Positions 61,826 to 64,000 of a stretch of 64,000 nucleotides of DNA are shown piece by piece. The stretch covers positions 5,696,299 to 5,760,298 of the forward strand of contig CM020620.1 of assembly GCA_009829735.1 (NCBI GenBank), given 5' to 3'. Both the position numbers and the translations under genes were made by a program. Each line of letters opens with the position of its first letter. Position 1 is the first letter of the stretch. The notes under the pieces were generated by a model, which saw only the letters and a program-made list of their open reading frames with translations, made no database searches and was not told the DNA's origin. The DNA comes from Pyropia yezoensis. Taxonomy: Eukaryota; Rhodophyta; Bangiophyceae; Bangiales; Bangiaceae.

Positions 61826-63682
61826 TTACCCACTCGTCGGCGGCGGCGGCGGCTCCAAGTTGGAACCGTCGCGCCCGTCACGGTCGCGCAAGTGGCGACG
61901 ACCGCGGCTACTCTTCTGCTTGGTATTTCGCGCAAGTTGGCGACGCAGACGCCGGACAGACTCCGTCTCCGACGAGGTAGAGGACTCCGAGACGGAGTAA
62001 GACAACTCGTCTTCCGACACGGAGGGAGACCGCCGCGAGTGACGGCGACGACGGCGAGGAGGTGAGTATGCCCGGCTTTCCCGACGCTTGCCGCGCCCAA
62101 GTGGGGCTGGCTGGGGCACTATCGACCCAATACGAGCCAACTCGGTCGTCATGAACCCCGCTACCGACTCGCAGCTCGCGGTCGCCACAACAGTACGAAC
62201 GCGCTCCTCAAGTTGAGGAGCCTCGGAAACTTGAAGGGTTGCAGCCGACGCGGCCAACCAAGAAGTGGTGCGCACCAAGTGATCATCATCTCGGAGGTCA
62301 AGGGCGTGGCCGGCAGTACCAACTTGGGATAGACCGTCAGGAGGGTGGCCCCCAAGTTGGGGGACACCGGGGTGGACGACTCAACAGCAACGCTTATCGG
62401 GATGTCCCCGTGCGGCTTGAAAGGGACAGGAGGAAGCGGAGGGGCTCGCCGAGTAGGCGGAGCCCGAGAGTAGCTGCGACCCCTACTCGAGGCCCCCGTA
62501 GTAGGTTGAGTCACATAGCCATCGTGGGAGGGCACGGCCACCACGATTGCCTTGTCCGGGGGAGGCGCAGTGTGGCGTTCCACCCCCGGGGCATATGGGT
62601 AGTCCCCGATGCCCAGCCCCTCTTGGAGTACCACACGGCCGTCGTGAAGTTCACGACCGACCCAGACGAACTGGCGAAGTGTGCCATCGTCCTTGGGCCC
62701 GCAGGAGGATCGGCGCGACTTGTGCTCGATGCTCTCCCACTCGATGAGCTTATGGAGGCGCAGCATCTCCTCAAGTAGAGTGAGCTGTCCTGATGAGCAC
62801 CCCTCAGCAACTAGCTGAGAGGTGAGCTGTTCCTAAACTTGGATAAGCCGGGGGGAGAGATGCCAGAGCATCCCCCGCCGCTGGACACATGACACCCAGG
62901 TCGACATGACCTCGAGGAGCCACTGGGTTGCCAACATGGCGAACACCACGTGGTCCGGGCTAGCCGCCAACATGGCGGAGCCGAAGTGATCGAGCAACCG
63001 TGGAAGTATCGCCGGAAACCCGTAGGGGACCGCGACTTGAGGCCACCACTCGGGCTTCGTGGGGTAGTACTGCTCCTTGCTAGCAGGTGACTGCTGCGGA
63101 ATCTCGAGTTGAGCCGAGGTCACTAAGTAGGGACCTCGCCGGAAGTCCTTCTCCATCCGTACATCAAAGTGATGAGTGTGCGGATCGACGTCGCGAAGGT
63201 ACGGGGGGCGAGTTGCCACCGCGTCCCAAGTGAAGGTTGGCACGTCGCCAGTGCCCGGGATAGTACCCCCGCGGTCCACCATGGCCTTGGCCCGCTGCAC
63301 GTCTTCGACCTCGTCATCCAGGAAGGCGAACTGGTCCGTCCTGAAGTCGGGAGGAAACTCGATCCTACGGGGGAACTTCTTCCGTAGGCGGTCCCATACG
63401 CGACTCATCGCTGTGACAAGTCGGCCTCAGCGGAGAACCGTCAACCCCTCCTCATACAGAGGCCAAGCGGGGTGAAACCACCGCCCCAAGGCCTCCCGTG
63501 GAACAACGCGTCCCGTCTCCGGGGGAGATCCTGCCGCCAACCCAAAGCCAGGTGACGCGGGCGTCCCATCCCCCGGAGCGATCGCGGAGCCCCCGCCGAA
63601 AGTCCCGGCGGGCGCTGAATCTTAGGACTTGTCCTCCATACGCTCGTCCAAGGAGTCAGTCTCCATCCCCCGGGGTCACCAT
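61826..63682 (-). pseudogene. E4 antisense accessory gene, broken but with longer C-terminus
   Basis: Homologous to the E2/E3 antisense protein from MVTPG at 63682 onward, but with a frameshift in the first ten codons, an in-frame stop before MSRVWDRLRKKF, a frameshift near 62833 (RLIQ) and another near 62250. Beyond GRVVL, where E2 and E3 stop, it continues QEGLGIGDYPYAPGVERH, a Pro-rich segment and an Arg/Ser-rich basic tail (RRRRRHSRRSPSVSEDELS, then an SxSESSTSSETESVRR run). The downstream sequence shared by all copies (GAGTCTAGCATGC near 61755-61770) shows that E2 and E3 lost about 0.8 kb here by deletion. Confidence 0.8.
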
Positions 63683-64000
63683 GGCTCTCCCCAAGTTAGG
63701 GAGAGACGACCTGGTTGCAGTTGCACGAGACCCACCTCGAGTTGAGGGGGGCTCGGATCGCGGGTAGATGGGTGGCCTCCCCAGCGTGGGGCGGCCCAGG
63801 GTAAGGTGAAAAGAATGTGTTGGTGGTGGTGAGGTGCGTACCGATAAGAGCAAGCTGCCCAGTGGGCAAGCTTGAGAAGAGGGGCGGTCAACCTGACCAC
63901 CTCCACGTCCACGTGACGTACCGGGGGGACAGCAAGTCGCGCCCCCAACGCCGCGATGTGCGTTTCTACGCCCCCTCGCAGGGCCGACCGGGTCGGTCGG

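Larger units (their letters stand above)
60099..64000 (+). mobile_element. E4: degraded plus-strand relative of E2/E3, truncated both sides
   Basis: It starts inside the RNase H-integrase linker (PVDDDIPIVGVVTRSGQ) at the E5 LTR and continues through integrase, chromodomain and a broken antisense gene. It reaches the region that in E2 lies about 20 bp before the purine tract and 3' LTR, where the window ends. Frameshifts and a roughly 50-bp deletion mark it as an older copy. Confidence 0.9.

Noticed and set aside
1-64000. CRISPR arrays, bacterial operons, rRNA or tRNA genes
   Set aside because: None seen. The gene content and LTR elements indicate eukaryotic nuclear DNA.

Overview
The window looks like a GC-rich nuclear genome of a eukaryote. 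It is packed with nested LTR retrotransposons and has few host genes. The intronless 951-codon gene, runs of G/C triplet repeats, poly-G tracts and a SufD-type Fe-S assembly fragment would fit an alga such as a bangiophyte red alga. That assignment is inference only; no ribosomal or organellar marker is present.

Layout. (1) 1-5931: a decayed Ty3/gypsy element (E1) on the minus strand, with its 5' LTR at 4593-5931, inserted at the edge of a minus-strand gene remnant that has a SWIM-like Cys/His motif (5932-7184). (2) 7185-26673: mostly low-complexity GC-rich DNA. It holds a decayed RING-H2 pseudogene (12374-13435), a triplicated repeat, an assembly gap (15419-15794), a possible terminal-inverted-repeat element (17414-18491) and the one convincing host gene (20795-23650). 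(3) 26674-40626: a Ty1/copia element (C) on the minus strand. Its 3' LTR is split by an intact gypsy element (E2, 27085-35610) flanked by the 5-bp duplication GGTGC. (4) 40627-49152: a near-identical gypsy copy (E3) that begins at the same base of copia's other LTR but ends in unrelated DNA. (5) 49153-49406: a SufD-like coding fragment joined to an inverted piece of copia LTR. (6) 49407-60098: a different, complete chromodomain gypsy element (E5) on the plus strand. (7) 60099-64000: a plus-strand, degraded relative of E2/E3 (E4), cut at its left by E5 and running off the right edge.

How the elements work. E1, E2, E3 and E5 share one primer-binding-site sequence, and both fully bounded gypsy families have 7-bp LTR inverted termini. 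In E2 and E3 gag, protease-RT-RNase H and integrase-chromodomain are in different frames; in E5 pol has one frameshift and one nonsense codon. The copia element appears to use an initiator-tRNA-Met anticodon-region primer, as Drosophila copia does. Its polyprotein is one continuous frame broken only by three in-frame stops.

Most interesting. Both gypsy families carry, between pol and the 3' LTR, a large gene on the opposite strand that converges on pol (353 aa in E2/E3, 789 aa in E5, broken in E4). By eye the two proteins align over a common core, so this looks like a conserved antisense-encoded accessory protein family of these retroelements.
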